A stretch of DNA of 64,000 nucleotides. It comes from Nitrospira sp. Its GTDB lineage: Bacteria; Nitrospirota; Nitrospiria; Nitrospirales; Nitrospiraceae. The stretch covers positions 124,001-188,000 of the forward strand of contig JARFXR010000003.1 in assembly GCA_029194535.1 (NCBI GenBank), given 5' to 3'. Positions 17,045 to 26,951 of the stretch are shown here, piece after piece (positions within the stretch are counted from its first letter, which is position 1; the number at the start of each line of letters is the position of its first letter). The notes under the pieces are model-generated. The model worked only from the letters and a program-made list of their open reading frames with translations. It was not told the origin of the DNA and did no database searches. A program made the translations under genes and the position numbers.

Positions 17045-18211
17045 ATGAGACAACCGATGCACGTTGCGCTTCCAGAGAATACCTCGCAGGCCAAGCCAAC
17101 GGTACTCGTCGTCGACGACGAAGCTGGACCACGGGATGCGCTCAAAGTCATTTTGCGGCCTTTCTTTAATATTCAAGCAGCCGGATCGGCCCGAGCCGCG
17201 ATCGACGTCCTCAACTCGCAGCGGATCGACCTCATCACTCTCGATCAGAAACTGCCCGATCGCCAAGGTCTCGACCTGCTCCAAGAGATCAAGCATGACC
17301 ACGCAGATATCGAAGTCATCATTATAACTGGCTACGGGAGCCTCAAAGCCGCCATGGATGGGATCCGTCACGGGGCGGCTGGCTACCTCCTGAAGCCCTT
17401 TAATGTGACGGAGTTGGTCACCTTGGTGAACCAGACGCTTCACAAGAAACGACGCCTGGACTATCTCCGCCGCTTCGTGCAGTACCCGGAAGCGATGTGG
17501 GAGTCCGAAGCGTCCTGTGCCGCGACCTGGAACGAGATCCGGGCCGGCTATGCTGCAATCTGCCCCCAGCCGGATGAGACCGCCTCGGACGAAGGCGCAG
17601 ACTTCAGATCGCTGCTTCCCATGCTCTCCGACCTCCTTGAAGCCAAGGAACGGGAGCTGCTCAACCATTGCAGCCGGGTCAGCTTCTACGCCACGCTCCT
17701 CGCCAACCGGATGGACCTGACCGAAGGGGAGCAAAAGTCCCTGGCTCTCGGGGCCTTTCTTCACGACATTGGAAGAATAGTCGCCGGTCCCTGTCATTTT
17801 GCCGACGATGCGATTCGAAGCCTCGGCGGGACACAGGATCACACACGCCACACAGAACTCGGCGTCAGAATGATCGCACCGCTGGGCTTACCGGCGGAAG
17901 TGGGGCAAATTATCGGGTACCATCATGAACGGTGGGACGGAACCGGGTACCCTCACGGCTTACAGGGTGAGGGCATTCCGCTTCTCGCACGGATCGTGTG
18001 TCTGGCGCAGGCCTTCGACCACCTGACTGTAGAGTTACCGGACCGGAGTTCTCTTTCTCTGTACGAGGCCTGTGATTTCATCACCGCTCACACCGGCGAC
18101 TATTTCGACCCGACCTTGACCGCCCTGTTCGTCAGAGTGGTGCAGGAATGCCAAGCCTCCCTTCCAGCAATGGCGATCGCCACCAATCCATCGAGACCAC
18201 CTCACGCCTGA
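17045..18211 (+). CDS. HD-GYP response regulator (RpfG-like)
   Basis: 388 aa: receiver (residues about 18-135, Asp67 in LITLDQKLP), linker, then an HD-GYP phosphodiesterase domain (about 190-360) expected to hydrolyse c-di-GMP. The metal-binding HD pair is His240-Asp241 (FLHDIGR), and HHERWDGTGYPHG contains the GYP triplet at 301-303; both are intact. It is the only c-di-GMP-turnover gene in the window, near a protein with two PilZ domains. Its last codons overlap the tail of recN on the other strand by about 10 bases. Confidence 0.92.
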   Translation: MRQPMHVALPENTSQAKPTVLVVDDEAGPRDALKVILRPFFNIQAAGSARAAIDVLNSQRIDLITLDQKLPDRQGLDLLQEIKHDHADIEVIIITGYGSLKAAMDGIRHGAAGYLLKPFNVTELVTLVNQTLHKKRRLDYLRRFVQYPEAMWESEASCAATWNEIRAGYAAICPQPDETASDEGADFRSLLPMLSDLLEAKERELLNHCSRVSFYATLLANRMDLTEGEQKSLALGAFLHDIGRIVAGPCHFADDAIRSLGGTQDHTRHTELGVRMIAPLGLPAEVGQIIGYHHERWDGTGYPHGLQGEGIPLLARIVCLAQAFDHLTVELPDRSSLSLYEACDFITAHTGDYFDPTLTALFVRVVQECQASLPAMAIATNPSRPPHA

Positions 18212-19908
18212 CGGCGTATTTCTCGGCGCTCGTTACCGGCCCCTGCAATCAATTCGGCCGCCGTTTCACGGATCTTGTTCGTCACGGTCGTCCCCGCGAG
18301 CATCCTGGCAATTTCGTCTTCGCGGCCTTGCCCGTCGAGCAAGGCTGCCCACGTCGAGGTCCGCCGGTTGTCCGTTCCCTTTGAGACCAGGAAATGGTGC
18401 TCCGCCTGGGAGGCGACCTGAGCCAGATGGGTGATGCAGAACACCTGATGATAGGATCCCAATTTTCGCAGTCTCATACCCATCGTCGCTGCCGCAGCCC
18501 CGCCCACGCCCGTGTCGATTTCGTCAAATACCAAGACCGGAACATGATCCCGTTCAGCCAGCACCGTTTTCAGTGCCAACATGATTCTGGAGAGCTCGCC
18601 GCCCGACGCGATGCGCGCAAGCGGCTTTGGAGGCTCCCCAGCGTTACTGGCCAGCAGGAATTCCACGCGATCAGCGCCGGCAGGGCCGAACTCTTGCCCT
18701 TCCCCCTCCTTGGAAACCAGCACCTCGAAGGCTGTCTGTTCCATCTTCAACACGGCCAGTTCAGCTCTGACCGACTCCGCCAGACGCCTGGACGCCTCTT
18801 TGCGCTTCTTGGAGAGCCGTTGAGCCAGTCCCTGGACTCGTTTGAAGGCTTCCTGAACGGCCGCAGCCCCTTCGGTTGTTCGGGAGTCCGATTCTTCGAT
18901 CGCACGAAGCTCCGCGCGAGCCCGATTGCCCGCGGCAAGAACGTCTTCGATCGTCCCACCGTATTTTCTCTTGAGGCGTTGGATCAGGTCCAGCCGGCTC
19001 TCCACCTCGTTCTGTCTTGTCGGGTCCGCGTCCATGCCATCCGCGTACAGTCGGAGCCGACCGGCCAACTCCTTGAGCTGAATCGTGGCACCCGTCACCG
19101 GTTCGAGACAATCCTCCATGGTCTGATCCGTATGCTTCAGCTCGGCAAGCAGCCGACCCATCCGCCCCAATCGCGTCAGAACACCCTGCTCATCCACTTG
19201 CAACTCGGCATAAGCCCCTTCCGCCAGTTCACGCAGGCGATGGGCATAAAGCAGCCGCTGCCGCTCCGCCTGGAGCTGTGCGTCCTCGTCCGGATTCAAG
19301 CCTGCGTGATCGACCTCCTGAAGCTGAAAACGGAGGAAGTCTGCGCGCTGCCCCCTGTCGGCCCCCGCACGCTGAATCGCCTCCAATTCGGCAAGTCGAG
19401 ATTTCCATTGCCGGTAACCGGCTTGGTACTCTTCACGCAGCCGTTCAAGAGATCCGAATGCGTCGACGGCCTCCATTTGCGCTGTTGCGGACAACAGAGA
19501 TTGTTGCTCATGTTGGCCGTGAATATCGACCAACGTGCCGCCGAGTTCCTCCAGCGTGCGTAAAGGGCAGAGGCTGCCGTTCAGGTAGATGCGGTGACGT
19601 CCCGTTCGAGATAGCACCCGCTTCAAGATCAGCTCGGATTCACCGGCTGTAACCGCGCCGGCTGTGCGGAGACGTTGCAGGACCGGATGCGCATCAGAAA
19701 GGTGGAATGCAGCCTCAAGTTGCGCCTCTTCCTCTCCTGAGCGAATCTGCTCGGAGGAACCACGGCCGCCGACAAGAAGGCTGATGGCATCGATCAGCAG
19801 AGACTTCCCGGCTCCGGTTTCACCTGTGAACACGGTAAAGCCTGCTTGGAATGAGAGGCGAAGCTCGTCAATGAGCGCAAAATTCTTGATGCGCAACTCG
19901 GCGAGCAT
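18202..19908 (-). CDS. recN: DNA repair protein RecN
   Basis: SMC-like ATPase in double-strand-break repair, 568 aa, of normal length. Walker A GETGAGKS is near residue 30, followed by the IRSGEEEA segment. A long coiled-coil middle lies at about residues 160-360. The C-terminal half has the ABC signature LSRIMLALK and Walker B VLVFDEIDTGVGG. RecN gathers broken ends for RecA-dependent repair in the cytosol. It is downstream of trxA on the minus strand with about 165 bases between. No LexA box was recognised upstream. Confidence 0.95.
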   Translation of the reverse strand: MLAELRIKNFALIDELRLSFQAGFTVFTGETGAGKSLLIDAISLLVGGRGSSEQIRSGEEEAQLEAAFHLSDAHPVLQRLRTAGAVTAGESELILKRVLSRTGRHRIYLNGSLCPLRTLEELGGTLVDIHGQHEQQSLLSATAQMEAVDAFGSLERLREEYQAGYRQWKSRLAELEAIQRAGADRGQRADFLRFQLQEVDHAGLNPDEDAQLQAERQRLLYAHRLRELAEGAYAELQVDEQGVLTRLGRMGRLLAELKHTDQTMEDCLEPVTGATIQLKELAGRLRLYADGMDADPTRQNEVESRLDLIQRLKRKYGGTIEDVLAAGNRARAELRAIEESDSRTTEGAAAVQEAFKRVQGLAQRLSKKRKEASRRLAESVRAELAVLKMEQTAFEVLVSKEGEGQEFGPAGADRVEFLLASNAGEPPKPLARIASGGELSRIMLALKTVLAERDHVPVLVFDEIDTGVGGAAAATMGMRLRKLGSYHQVFCITHLAQVASQAEHHFLVSKGTDNRRTSTWAALLDGQGREDEIARMLAGTTVTNKIRETAAELIAGAGNERREIRRQA

Positions 19909-20073
19909 GGTGGCGAGTGAGCAATCTCCCCTGAGCCGTCGACGTCCTCTGATGTGTGAGCCCGGATGGTGTCCTCAGAAAACGGCGGGCGATACGGCGA
20001 CCCACTGACCCACACGCGACGGCACGGACATCCAGACGCGAGGGGAGCCCGTTCGGAAAATCGTGTCCCGCCG

Positions 20074-20421
20074 TTACGCGGAGCCGGCGTGCTGTGCCAG
20101 CAGCGAATCGATCATTTCCTTGAATTGGCGCTTGGGCCTTGCACCGACCAACTTCTCCACGACCTGTCCGTTCTTAAAAAACAGGATCGTCGGAATGCTC
20201 ATGACTTGATAACGTCCCGCAACCTCTGGATTTTCATCGGTATTCAGCTTGCGAACCTTGATCTTTCCGGAATATTCCTTGGCGAGTTCGTCGACAATGG
20301 GTGCAACCATTTGACACGGCCCACACCACACGGCCCAGAAATCGACCATGACCAGTTCCGAAGCCTTGATGACATCGGCTTCCCACGTTGCATCTTCGAC
20401 TTTGAGCGCGTCACCTGCCAC
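20074..20421 (-). CDS. trxA: Thioredoxin
   Basis: 115-aa cytosolic disulfide reductase. The active-site WCGPC and the conserved MVDFWAVWCGPC and cis-Pro (SIPTILFFKNG) regions are intact. It starts with GTG, decided by a strong GAAGGAGGG six bases upstream. A good promoter lies at 20473-20500. It can serve the Bcp peroxiredoxin at 3804, ribonucleotide reductase and other partners. Confidence 0.95.
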   Translation of the reverse strand: MAGDALKVEDATWEADVIKASELVMVDFWAVWCGPCQMVAPIVDELAKEYSGKIKVRKLNTDENPEVAGRYQVMSIPTILFFKNGQVVEKLVGARPKRQFKEMIDSLLAQHAGSA

Positions 20422-20472
20422 GTCACACCCTCCTTCACATGGTTATAGACTCAGTTTTTCTCATCTGTTCAT

Positions 20473-20500
20473 CGTATACCAGCGATCTTCGACGAGTCAA
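20473..20500 (-). promoter_or_regulatory. Sigma-70 promoter of trxA
   Basis: On the minus strand a -35 TTGACT (20495-20500) and a -10 TATACG (20473-20478) are separated by 16 bases, about 50 bases before the trxA start. Confidence 0.55.
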
Positions 20501-20521
20501 TCGAGCCGTTCACCCGATAGT

Positions 20522-20664
20522 GTGTCAGTTTGCCATTAGAAACGCTGCCGCGTGTCGTTCCCGCAGAAGCGGGAATCCGGTCAAGGCCTGCTCCTCAGCA
20601 TGGAGTCTTGATCGAGCACCGGATGTCCGCCTTCGCCGGCATGACGCAACAGGAAACCGATCAA
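20522..20664 (+). repeat. MITE-like dispersed repeat, copy A
   Basis: 143-base element homologous over its length to 29475-29618 (minus orientation), roughly three quarters identical by eye. It begins GTGTCAGTTTGCC and ends GGAAACCGATCA, imperfect versions of the terminal inverted repeat seen cleanly in copy B. An internal REP-like hairpin (TTCCCGC, AGAA loop, GCGGGAA, 20558-20575) is conserved. It ends 8 bases before the stop codon of the gene at 20672. Confidence 0.7.
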
Positions 20665-20671
20665 CTCCCGT

Positions 20672-21226
20672 TCACCAGGACCACTCAGGCGGTATACCGA
20701 ACCACCATCCGTCCGGTTTGGACTTCCGCCAGGCGGTCTGTTGGGGCCAGAGACGAGCCACGGCCACGGAATCGAGCCTCGTCGCCAATTCGGCGGCGAT
20801 GTCGGCCTGCTGTCTTGCGCCTGATTGGATGAGTTCTTTGGCAATGCGCGACAACACGTCGGGAGAATCCACCAGGTCCTCCGGCTTCCCCGTCACCAGT
20901 CCCAGATAGAGGTGCTCCAACGGCACCCACTGATCCGTCCGTGCGAGAAATTCCACATAGGCGTCCAGCGCCTGATAGACGTACGTGAGGTACAAATACG
21001 CCTCCACGGAAGGACGTGCATCGACCTCGTGTCGACAAGCATCGATCGCGCGCCGAAAGTCTCCCGCGGCCAGATAGATCTTTGCCCGCTGAAGGTCGGT
21101 AAAATGCCCGTCCTGCCCGGCGCCTCGCGCGTCGATGGCTCCACTCCCGCAAAACAGCAACACGAGGCATACGAATGCGGCCAGCCGTCCGCCTCCCGAG
21201 CTTGAGAGAAGCCTCTGCCTCATCAT
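20672..21226 (-). CDS. Secreted TPR-like protein, hypothetical
   Basis: 184 aa. The N-terminus carries a hydrophobic export segment (residues about 14-35) ending near GAIDARGAGQ. The mature part is helical with a tetratricopeptide-like LQRAKIYLAAGDFRRAID motif and Arg/Trp-rich C-terminal residues. Function unknown. It is 29 bases after the lptD stop and probably shares its transcript, which suggests an envelope role. Two adjacent ATG codons (21226, 21223) follow an AAAGGA, and either could start the protein. A MITE-like repeat lies directly downstream. Confidence 0.65.
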   Translation of the reverse strand: MMRQRLLSSSGGGRLAAFVCLVLLFCGSGAIDARGAGQDGHFTDLQRAKIYLAAGDFRRAIDACRHEVDARPSVEAYLYLTYVYQALDAYVEFLARTDQWVPLEHLYLGLVTGKPEDLVDSPDVLSRIAKELIQSGARQQADIAAELATRLDSVAVARLWPQQTAWRKSKPDGWWFGIPPEWSW

Positions 21227-21254
21227 GTGTCCTTTCGACGAAGGCCGGACCTCA

Positions 21255-23705
21255 TCAACGCATTCCCGCACTGGTGTCCGGAACCACTGACTGGGGACGG
21301 CCAAAATGCCCTCCTGGAGCCGCCCACGGCAGCCCTTTTTCGCCGTAGAGCAGCGGGCTCAGAATGCTGCGAACGACTGTGGTGCCGAAGTTTTCCGTCC
21401 ATCCGATCCCGGTGAGGCTGAACATGAAATTATACTGGGCGCGATCGGGAAATTGCAGATAGTACAGCCCCAATGACCAGCACTTGCAAGGGTTCTGATA
21501 CAAACCAACCATGTCGTATTCGGGACTCTTTCCGGTAAGGATATCGTAATAGGCCTTCGCACCCAGAGTCCAACCCCACGGCGTACGGAATGCGCCCCCA
21601 GCCGTGACGAACTGGATTTCCTCGGTCGGAACAAAGACTTCATTGAACGAGATCGGGTTCCAGACGTCGCCTCGGCGCACAATATTTCCATTCTGCGCAT
21701 ACCGCTGTCCAACCTCGACATACCAGTTATTGGAATCCTGAACGCGGAAGTCCGTGTTGAATTGGCTGAAGGTGCCGCGGTAGGGATCCACGAACGCGTC
21801 GACCGTCACGTATTGGTTGATCACCGGCTTCTGCTGCGGCGCCGTGCCACCCTTGTCGAATGTGGACACGGCCAGTTGCGCAACTGTGTACTGGGGCAGA
21901 TTGTTTCCGATGATGGCATGCACCCAAAAATCCGACAACTTCTTCCCGTTGATCGAAACGGTGGCCGGCTGCAGCGGCTGCGTGACCGTACCCACCGGCG
22001 GCACGGCGCCGGGGGTGAAGTTCATCGCGCTGGTCTGCACGCCGTCGACGTGGTAGCTCTGCGCAAGCGTCAGATCGAGCCAATTGAAGCTCGTGTGTCC
22101 GTTCTGCTCCAGCACGCGGCTCCGAAGCATGTACGTCAATAGGTTCTTCTTCGGCAAATCGTCGACCTGGTCGATCTGCGCAATCTGTGATTGGTTCGTC
22201 TGTGGGACATACTCATACATCGCGCTGGGTTCGAGGGTGTGCAGCACGGCATGGCCGCCACCTGCCACGAATCGGCGGCTCAGCTTTGAGCCTGCGTCCA
22301 ACGCAGCCCAGAACGTCTGGCGGCTGATGTTGCTGGTACTGTCAATCCCCCGCGAATAATACACTTCCCGGAACTTGGCCTGCGGGCGGAAACCCACCAC
22401 ATGGCCCACGTCGATGATTTCGGTGGACAGTCCTGGCAGAAAGTCGATGCGGTTTTCCGTAAAGCCCTGTTCGCGATAAAAGTATACAAAACTCGTGTCC
22501 GTACTGAGCAGAAACGGCGATTTGAAGACAGTCGTATCAGGAAGGCTGTAGCCGATCTCTGGCAGCCGTTGAAACGTATCGCTACCTCCGGCTTGCAGCG
22601 GTTGAAGATATTGGCTCCAGAGATACATGTTCCCATAGGGCAACCGGTGCGTCCCCAACAAGTTGTTCTCGTTGCTCGGCAGCGCCCGCTGTGCGCCCGA
22701 ATTGCTCAACTGTTGGAGGTACTGCGGGTCGGTCACCAGGTTCGCCTGGACGCGAAGCAGCGTATTCGGCGTGAACTGTTGGGTGTGCGTCCCGGTGATC
22801 AATGCCCGGGATTCTTGAGCTGGCGTTCCCGATGCGGCGGCGCCGGAGACGTTGGGGAGCTGCGTCTGCTGAAGCGCGCTGACGAACCATTGTCCGCGTG
22901 AGAGGCGGTCCAAGACGTATCGATACTCGAAATCGCTCCCATACCCCAGCTTCGTAAAATAAAACGGAGAAACCGTGAGATCCTGGCTCGGATTGATCGC
23001 CCAAAAGAAGCTTTCCTGAAGATGCCAGCCGAAACGATTGTCGTAGCCGATCGTGGGGATGAGAAATCCGGTCTTTCTGGGCGACAGCGGATAGGTCATC
23101 GTCGGCAACGGAAGGACCCGTGCGTCAAGGACGCACAGCCATCCTCCTTTGAACGCCAGCGCGTCTCCGGCATTGAGATCGAGATCCTTGAACTGGAACC
23201 GCCAGGCCGGCGTCTCGTCCGGCTCCGCATCGCAATTCGTGAATCGACCCTCCTTCACCCGGTAGTGATCTTCCGAGAACCGCTGCATCAAGCGTCCGTC
23301 AATCTGGGTATTGGAGGCTTTCAGATAGAGTTGGCCGTGGGTCACGATGCCCGCTTCCGTATTGATGTTGAGTTCGAGTCGGTCCGCGGTGAGGTCGCCT
23401 CGGGGATCAAGCAAACGGACATGGCCGGTCGCGATCAGCACCCCAGGAAGGGCCTGAATCGTCATATGATCCGCCGCGAGGCGCAACGTCCCCTGACGGA
23501 CGAGGACCGACCCCTCGGCCTCGTATATCTCCTCCTCTTTCAGGTAGTCGATGCGGTCCGCCGTGAGGTCAAGCGGAGCGGAGCCCGACGACGGCAGTGC
23601 GGTACCGGTCGGTTCATCGGCTGCTATGGCGGCGCCGGGAAGGAACAGGAACAGCAGGATGGCGTACACCAGGCGCTTGCGTGCCCCAGCGAGAGTCTCC
23701 GCCAT
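21255..23705 (-). CDS. lptD: LPS assembly outer-membrane protein LptD
   Basis: 816-aa outer-membrane protein that inserts lipopolysaccharide into the outer leaflet with LptE. It has a signal peptide cut after AIA, an LptA-like jelly-roll (residues about 40-150: LTADRIDYLKEEEIYEAEG, GHVRLLDPRGD) and a large C-terminal beta-barrel rich in alternating aromatic strands. Cys in FTNCDAEPDE and the closely spaced pair NPCKCW near the end parallel the disulfides that activate LptD. Its presence argues for a Gram-negative cell with LPS. The start at 23705 is one base after the folC stop, so it is coupled to folC. Confidence 0.93.
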   Translation of the reverse strand: MAETLAGARKRLVYAILLFLFLPGAAIAADEPTGTALPSSGSAPLDLTADRIDYLKEEEIYEAEGSVLVRQGTLRLAADHMTIQALPGVLIATGHVRLLDPRGDLTADRLELNINTEAGIVTHGQLYLKASNTQIDGRLMQRFSEDHYRVKEGRFTNCDAEPDETPAWRFQFKDLDLNAGDALAFKGGWLCVLDARVLPLPTMTYPLSPRKTGFLIPTIGYDNRFGWHLQESFFWAINPSQDLTVSPFYFTKLGYGSDFEYRYVLDRLSRGQWFVSALQQTQLPNVSGAAASGTPAQESRALITGTHTQQFTPNTLLRVQANLVTDPQYLQQLSNSGAQRALPSNENNLLGTHRLPYGNMYLWSQYLQPLQAGGSDTFQRLPEIGYSLPDTTVFKSPFLLSTDTSFVYFYREQGFTENRIDFLPGLSTEIIDVGHVVGFRPQAKFREVYYSRGIDSTSNISRQTFWAALDAGSKLSRRFVAGGGHAVLHTLEPSAMYEYVPQTNQSQIAQIDQVDDLPKKNLLTYMLRSRVLEQNGHTSFNWLDLTLAQSYHVDGVQTSAMNFTPGAVPPVGTVTQPLQPATVSINGKKLSDFWVHAIIGNNLPQYTVAQLAVSTFDKGGTAPQQKPVINQYVTVDAFVDPYRGTFSQFNTDFRVQDSNNWYVEVGQRYAQNGNIVRRGDVWNPISFNEVFVPTEEIQFVTAGGAFRTPWGWTLGAKAYYDILTGKSPEYDMVGLYQNPCKCWSLGLYYLQFPDRAQYNFMFSLTGIGWTENFGTTVVRSILSPLLYGEKGLPWAAPGGHFGRPQSVVPDTSAGMR

Positions 23706-23706
23706 T

Positions 23707-24996
23707 TCAACCCCGAAGAGGCGACAGCCCACAGCCACGCCATGATGCCTTCACCTCTCCGATCAGCATGAGGGATCCCGTGACGCAGATTACATCCTGG
23801 GGAGCGGCCAACTGCCTCGCCAATGCCAGGGCTTCGCCCGCATCGGCCGTCACCGATGAGGGTATGGTGATCGTCCCCGCCAGTTCGTCCCGCATTTCCT
23901 CGGCCGCCGCGGACCGGGCGATCGACGCGCGCGTCAGCACCACATGATCCGCGACGCTGTTCAACGACGCCATGAATCCCCTGTGATCCTTGTCGCGCAT
24001 CATTCCCAGCACCACAATGACCCGGGATCCCGGACGGGTCTCCTTCACGGATCGCAGATACGTCGCCAGGGCTGCCGATCCTGCCGGATTGTGAGCGCCG
24101 TCAAGCAGGACGTCGGGGCGGGCTTCCAGTGTTTCGAGCCTCCCTTCCCACTGAACGCCGCCCACTCCCTCGCGAATCGCCCGTTCGCATACCTGAAACC
24201 CGCTCACGGCTTCGGTGAGTGCAATTGCGCAGGCGGCGTTGTCCACCTGGTGTGCGCCCGGAAGTGCGCAGCGTAACCCCAGGTATCGACCTCGTTGACT
24301 CTCATAGGTAAACCGGTCGGGGGTGCCGTCGATGCGGAATTCCCGATCCAAGGCCGATACGGGGGATCTTCTCTCATGGGCGATAGGCTCAATGGTCCGC
24401 ATGGCATCTTCCGTCATCCGACCGAGAACAAGCGGAACCTTCTCTTTGACGATCCCCGCCTTTTCGAATGCAATCGCGGACACTGTCGTCCCAAGATATT
24501 CCTGGTGATCGAGCGCCACGGTCGTGATGGCACAGGCATCGGGCTGCACGATGTTGGTCGCATCGAACCGGCCGCCGAGCCCCACTTCGAGGACAGCGAC
24601 ATCTACCCGCGCCTCGGCAAAATACTGAAAGGCCAACGCCGTGGTGCTTTCAAAAAATGTCGGCTGGAGATCCGCGCCCCCCGCGTCCCGCACCTCAGCG
24701 ATGACCCGACCCACCGCCTCCTCCGGAATCATGACTCCGTCCACGCGAATACGCTCTCGGAATTCCACCAGATGCGGAGAGGTGTACAGGCCCACGCGAT
24801 AGCCCGCAGCCCGCATAATCCCGGCGGCCATGGCCGCCGTCGATCCCTTGCCGTTGGTCCCCCCGATGTGAAGCGACCGATACCGCCGCTGAGGATTCCC
24901 CAGGCGCTGCGCGAGCGCAACCATCGTCTCCAGCCCCAATTTAATGCCGTGCTTCTGAAGACCGAGAAGGTAGGCGACCGCAGCGGAATAGGTCAT
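23707..24996 (-). CDS. folC: Folylpolyglutamate/dihydrofolate synthase
   Basis: 429 aa, ATP-dependent ligase that makes dihydrofolate from dihydropteroate and extends folates with glutamate. Seen: P-loop HIGGTNGKGST near residue 44, YTSPHLVEFRERI near 74, VGLGGRFDATN and the C-terminal DGAHNPAG motif. Normal length, cytosolic. It follows accD after 27 bases, the common accD-folC pairing, and is directly followed by lptD. Confidence 0.95.
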   Translation of the reverse strand: MTYSAAVAYLLGLQKHGIKLGLETMVALAQRLGNPQRRYRSLHIGGTNGKGSTAAMAAGIMRAAGYRVGLYTSPHLVEFRERIRVDGVMIPEEAVGRVIAEVRDAGGADLQPTFFESTTALAFQYFAEARVDVAVLEVGLGGRFDATNIVQPDACAITTVALDHQEYLGTTVSAIAFEKAGIVKEKVPLVLGRMTEDAMRTIEPIAHERRSPVSALDREFRIDGTPDRFTYESQRGRYLGLRCALPGAHQVDNAACAIALTEAVSGFQVCERAIREGVGGVQWEGRLETLEARPDVLLDGAHNPAGSAALATYLRSVKETRPGSRVIVVLGMMRDKDHRGFMASLNSVADHVVLTRASIARSAAAEEMRDELAGTITIPSSVTADAGEALALARQLAAPQDVICVTGSLMLIGEVKASWRGCGLSPLRG

Positions 24997-25023
24997 GATG
25001 CGCGCCGAGGAGAAGGAACTCGC

Positions 25024-25860
25024 CTAGAAATGCGCGACGAGGGTGCTTAACGTTTCTTTCAGATGTTTCCGCTCGACGATCATGTCGATCATGCCATGCT
25101 CCAGCAGGAATTCCGCACGCTGAAATTGGTCGGGCAATTGCTGCTTGATGGTCTGCTCGATGACGCGCGGCCCCGCAAACCCAATCAACGCCTTGGGCTC
25201 GGCCAGAATGACGTCCCCCAACATCGCCACGCTGGCGGTGACACCGCCGAAGGTCGGATCAGCCAACAGGCAAATGAACGGCAACTTGGCTTCGCCCAGC
25301 TTGGCGACGGCCGCGGAGGTCTTGGCCATTTGCATGAGCGACAGAATGCCTTCCTGCATGCGGGCGCCGCCCGACGTCGTAACCAAAATGACCGGGAGTC
25401 TGGCTTCCAAGGCGCGATCGATGGCCCGGCAGATCTTCTCGCCGACCACCGAGCCCATACTGCCGCCCATAAAGCCGAAATCAAACATGCACAACGCGAC
25501 ACGCCGGCCGTTCATGGTGCCCTCGCCGATCACCATCGCGTCTTTTCGACCGGTCTTTTCCTGCTGCGCTTTGACACGGTCCTTATACGACTTGGTATCC
25601 TCGAAGCTCAGCGGATCCTGTGGAGCCAGATCGGCATCCCATTCCTTGAAGGTCCCGAAATCGATGAGCAGCGTGATGCGTTCCGTGACGGAAATGGGAA
25701 AATGATAATCGCATTTCGGACAGACCTTGTTGTTGCGGTCAACCTCTTTGCGATAGACGATTTCCCGACAATGATTGCACTTGAGCCACATCCCTTCGGC
25801 AATCTTCGATCGCTTGGGACTGTCCGTTTCGGATGGCTTTTGCTTCTTAAACCACGCCAT
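25024..25860 (-). CDS. accD: Acetyl-CoA carboxylase carboxyltransferase subunit beta
   Basis: 278-aa subunit that with AccA transfers CO2 from carboxybiotin to acetyl-CoA, the first step of fatty acid synthesis. The four-Cys zinc ribbon (CNHC and CPKC, residues about 27-50) and the acetyl-CoA-binding stretches [25 protein letters not shown] and [11 protein letters not shown] are intact. The start at 25860 (MAWFKKQ) follows TAGGAGA by 9-10 bases; the open frame to 26031 is upstream sequence. It heads the accD-folC-lptD run. Confidence 0.96.
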   Translation of the reverse strand: MAWFKKQKPSETDSPKRSKIAEGMWLKCNHCREIVYRKEVDRNNKVCPKCDYHFPISVTERITLLIDFGTFKEWDADLAPQDPLSFEDTKSYKDRVKAQQEKTGRKDAMVIGEGTMNGRRVALCMFDFGFMGGSMGSVVGEKICRAIDRALEARLPVILVTTSGGARMQEGILSLMQMAKTSAAVAKLGEAKLPFICLLADPTFGGVTASVAMLGDVILAEPKALIGFAGPRVIEQTIKQQLPDQFQRAEFLLEHGMIDMIVERKHLKETLSTLVAHF

Positions 25861-26068
25861 TCGCGCTTGTCTCCTACGGGGCCGGATCGAGTCGAATCCT
25901 CGCGGCCTTCGCCGGCCACCGTGCCGGCCGATGGGAGCGGAGAATACCATAGCCGGCCAGATGACGCACGTAGTTTCCCCCTCAGTGACGCGCCACAACG
26001 GCAACGGAAGCGGCTCAGCCGAACGACGCAACGGAATAGGTCAGGCCGCGAACGTGCCGACGTTCCGG

Positions 26069-26776
26069 CTACAGCGGACGTTCGCCCATGGCGATGCGGA
26101 AGAGCATGGAAAGACCCAATCCGATGCTGCCGAGACCGGCGAGGCCTTGCACCGCGAGGAGAGCCTGTCGTCCGAGCGATAAGGACCAGACCACCGGAAG
26201 ACTCAACAACAATCCGATCAGCATCATGCCGATGATCGAACCCAAGCCGAACACCGCGATGTAGGCGAGCCCTTCCAGAACCGTGCGCGACGCGGCCACC
26301 ACGACGAGCACGAGTGCGGCGGAGCCGGCAAGCCCGTGCGCCATGCCGATACACAACGGTTTGAGGGAATCACTCCACCAATGCGCGTGCCCATGGCCGG
26401 AGGTCGCCGCATGGCTGTGCAGATGCTCGTGTCGATGCCCTCCATGATCATGGCCGTGGGAATGCCACCGCTCTCGGAGAACGCGGACGGCCAGAGTGCC
26501 GCCGAGTGCTATCAGCATGAGACCGACCGCGAACTCAGCCGCGTTCGCAACCGACTCCGGAATGCTGACCTGCAACGCCAGTGCGACCGCTCCCACAAAG
26601 AGCAGCACCAGCGTATGCCCGAGCCCCCAACTGAATCCGATGACACCGGATGCTCGCCACGAAGGTCTGGTCGCGAGCACGGTCGACACCGCAGCAATGT
26701 GGTCGGCATCGAGGGCATGCCGCAACCCCAGAACAAAACCAAGACCGAGAATCGTGAGATAAGAAGGATCCGTCAT
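26069..26776 (-). CDS. NiCoT/UreH-like nickel-cobalt transporter
   Basis: 235-aa membrane permease with about six helices. The NiCoT signature RHALDADHIAAV (HX4DH) is near residue 17 and a second GFSWGLGHT motif follows. A long His-rich cytosolic loop (HSHGHDHGGHRHEH and GHGHAHW, residues about 115-145) would hold metal. It may take up Ni2+ or Co2+; Co2+ would fit the B12-dependent reductase at 37027 (inference). It lies about 200 bases after moaA on the same strand, with a double palindrome in the gap. Confidence 0.8.
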   Translation of the reverse strand: MTDPSYLTILGLGFVLGLRHALDADHIAAVSTVLATRPSWRASGVIGFSWGLGHTLVLLFVGAVALALQVSIPESVANAAEFAVGLMLIALGGTLAVRVLRERWHSHGHDHGGHRHEHLHSHAATSGHGHAHWWSDSLKPLCIGMAHGLAGSAALVLVVVAASRTVLEGLAYIAVFGLGSIIGMMLIGLLLSLPVVWSLSLGRQALLAVQGLAGLGSIGLGLSMLFRIAMGERPL

Positions 26777-26951
26777 GATGCCCCGAAAACGGTAAGGGGC
26801 AGGTGGGTATCGGAAACCGGCCGGACCCGCGGCCCCGTCCACCCAAGAGTGACGATAACACGCGGGCACAGGGTAGAAATCGGCCGTACTGTGAGCTCAG
26901 AAGCAGCCGGGGTCGGCCGCCGAACCGTGGAGCGACGAGCTGACGGAGGGA

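Noticed and set aside
15393-17851. Long minus-strand frames under the NtrC and HD-GYP genes
   Set aside because: They are antisense to well-matched genes, have no recognisable domains and are the usual shadows in GC-rich DNA.
18394-19563. Plus-strand frame of 389 codons opposite recN
   Set aside because: It lies wholly inside the recN gene and reads as low-complexity basic sequence.
26777-26900. B12-riboswitch-like end (GATACCCACCTGCC on the minus strand) before the NiCoT transporter
   Set aside because: Only the B12-box-like end matches; the conserved core with GGGAA and the central GTGxGAA elements is not seen, so it is not called.
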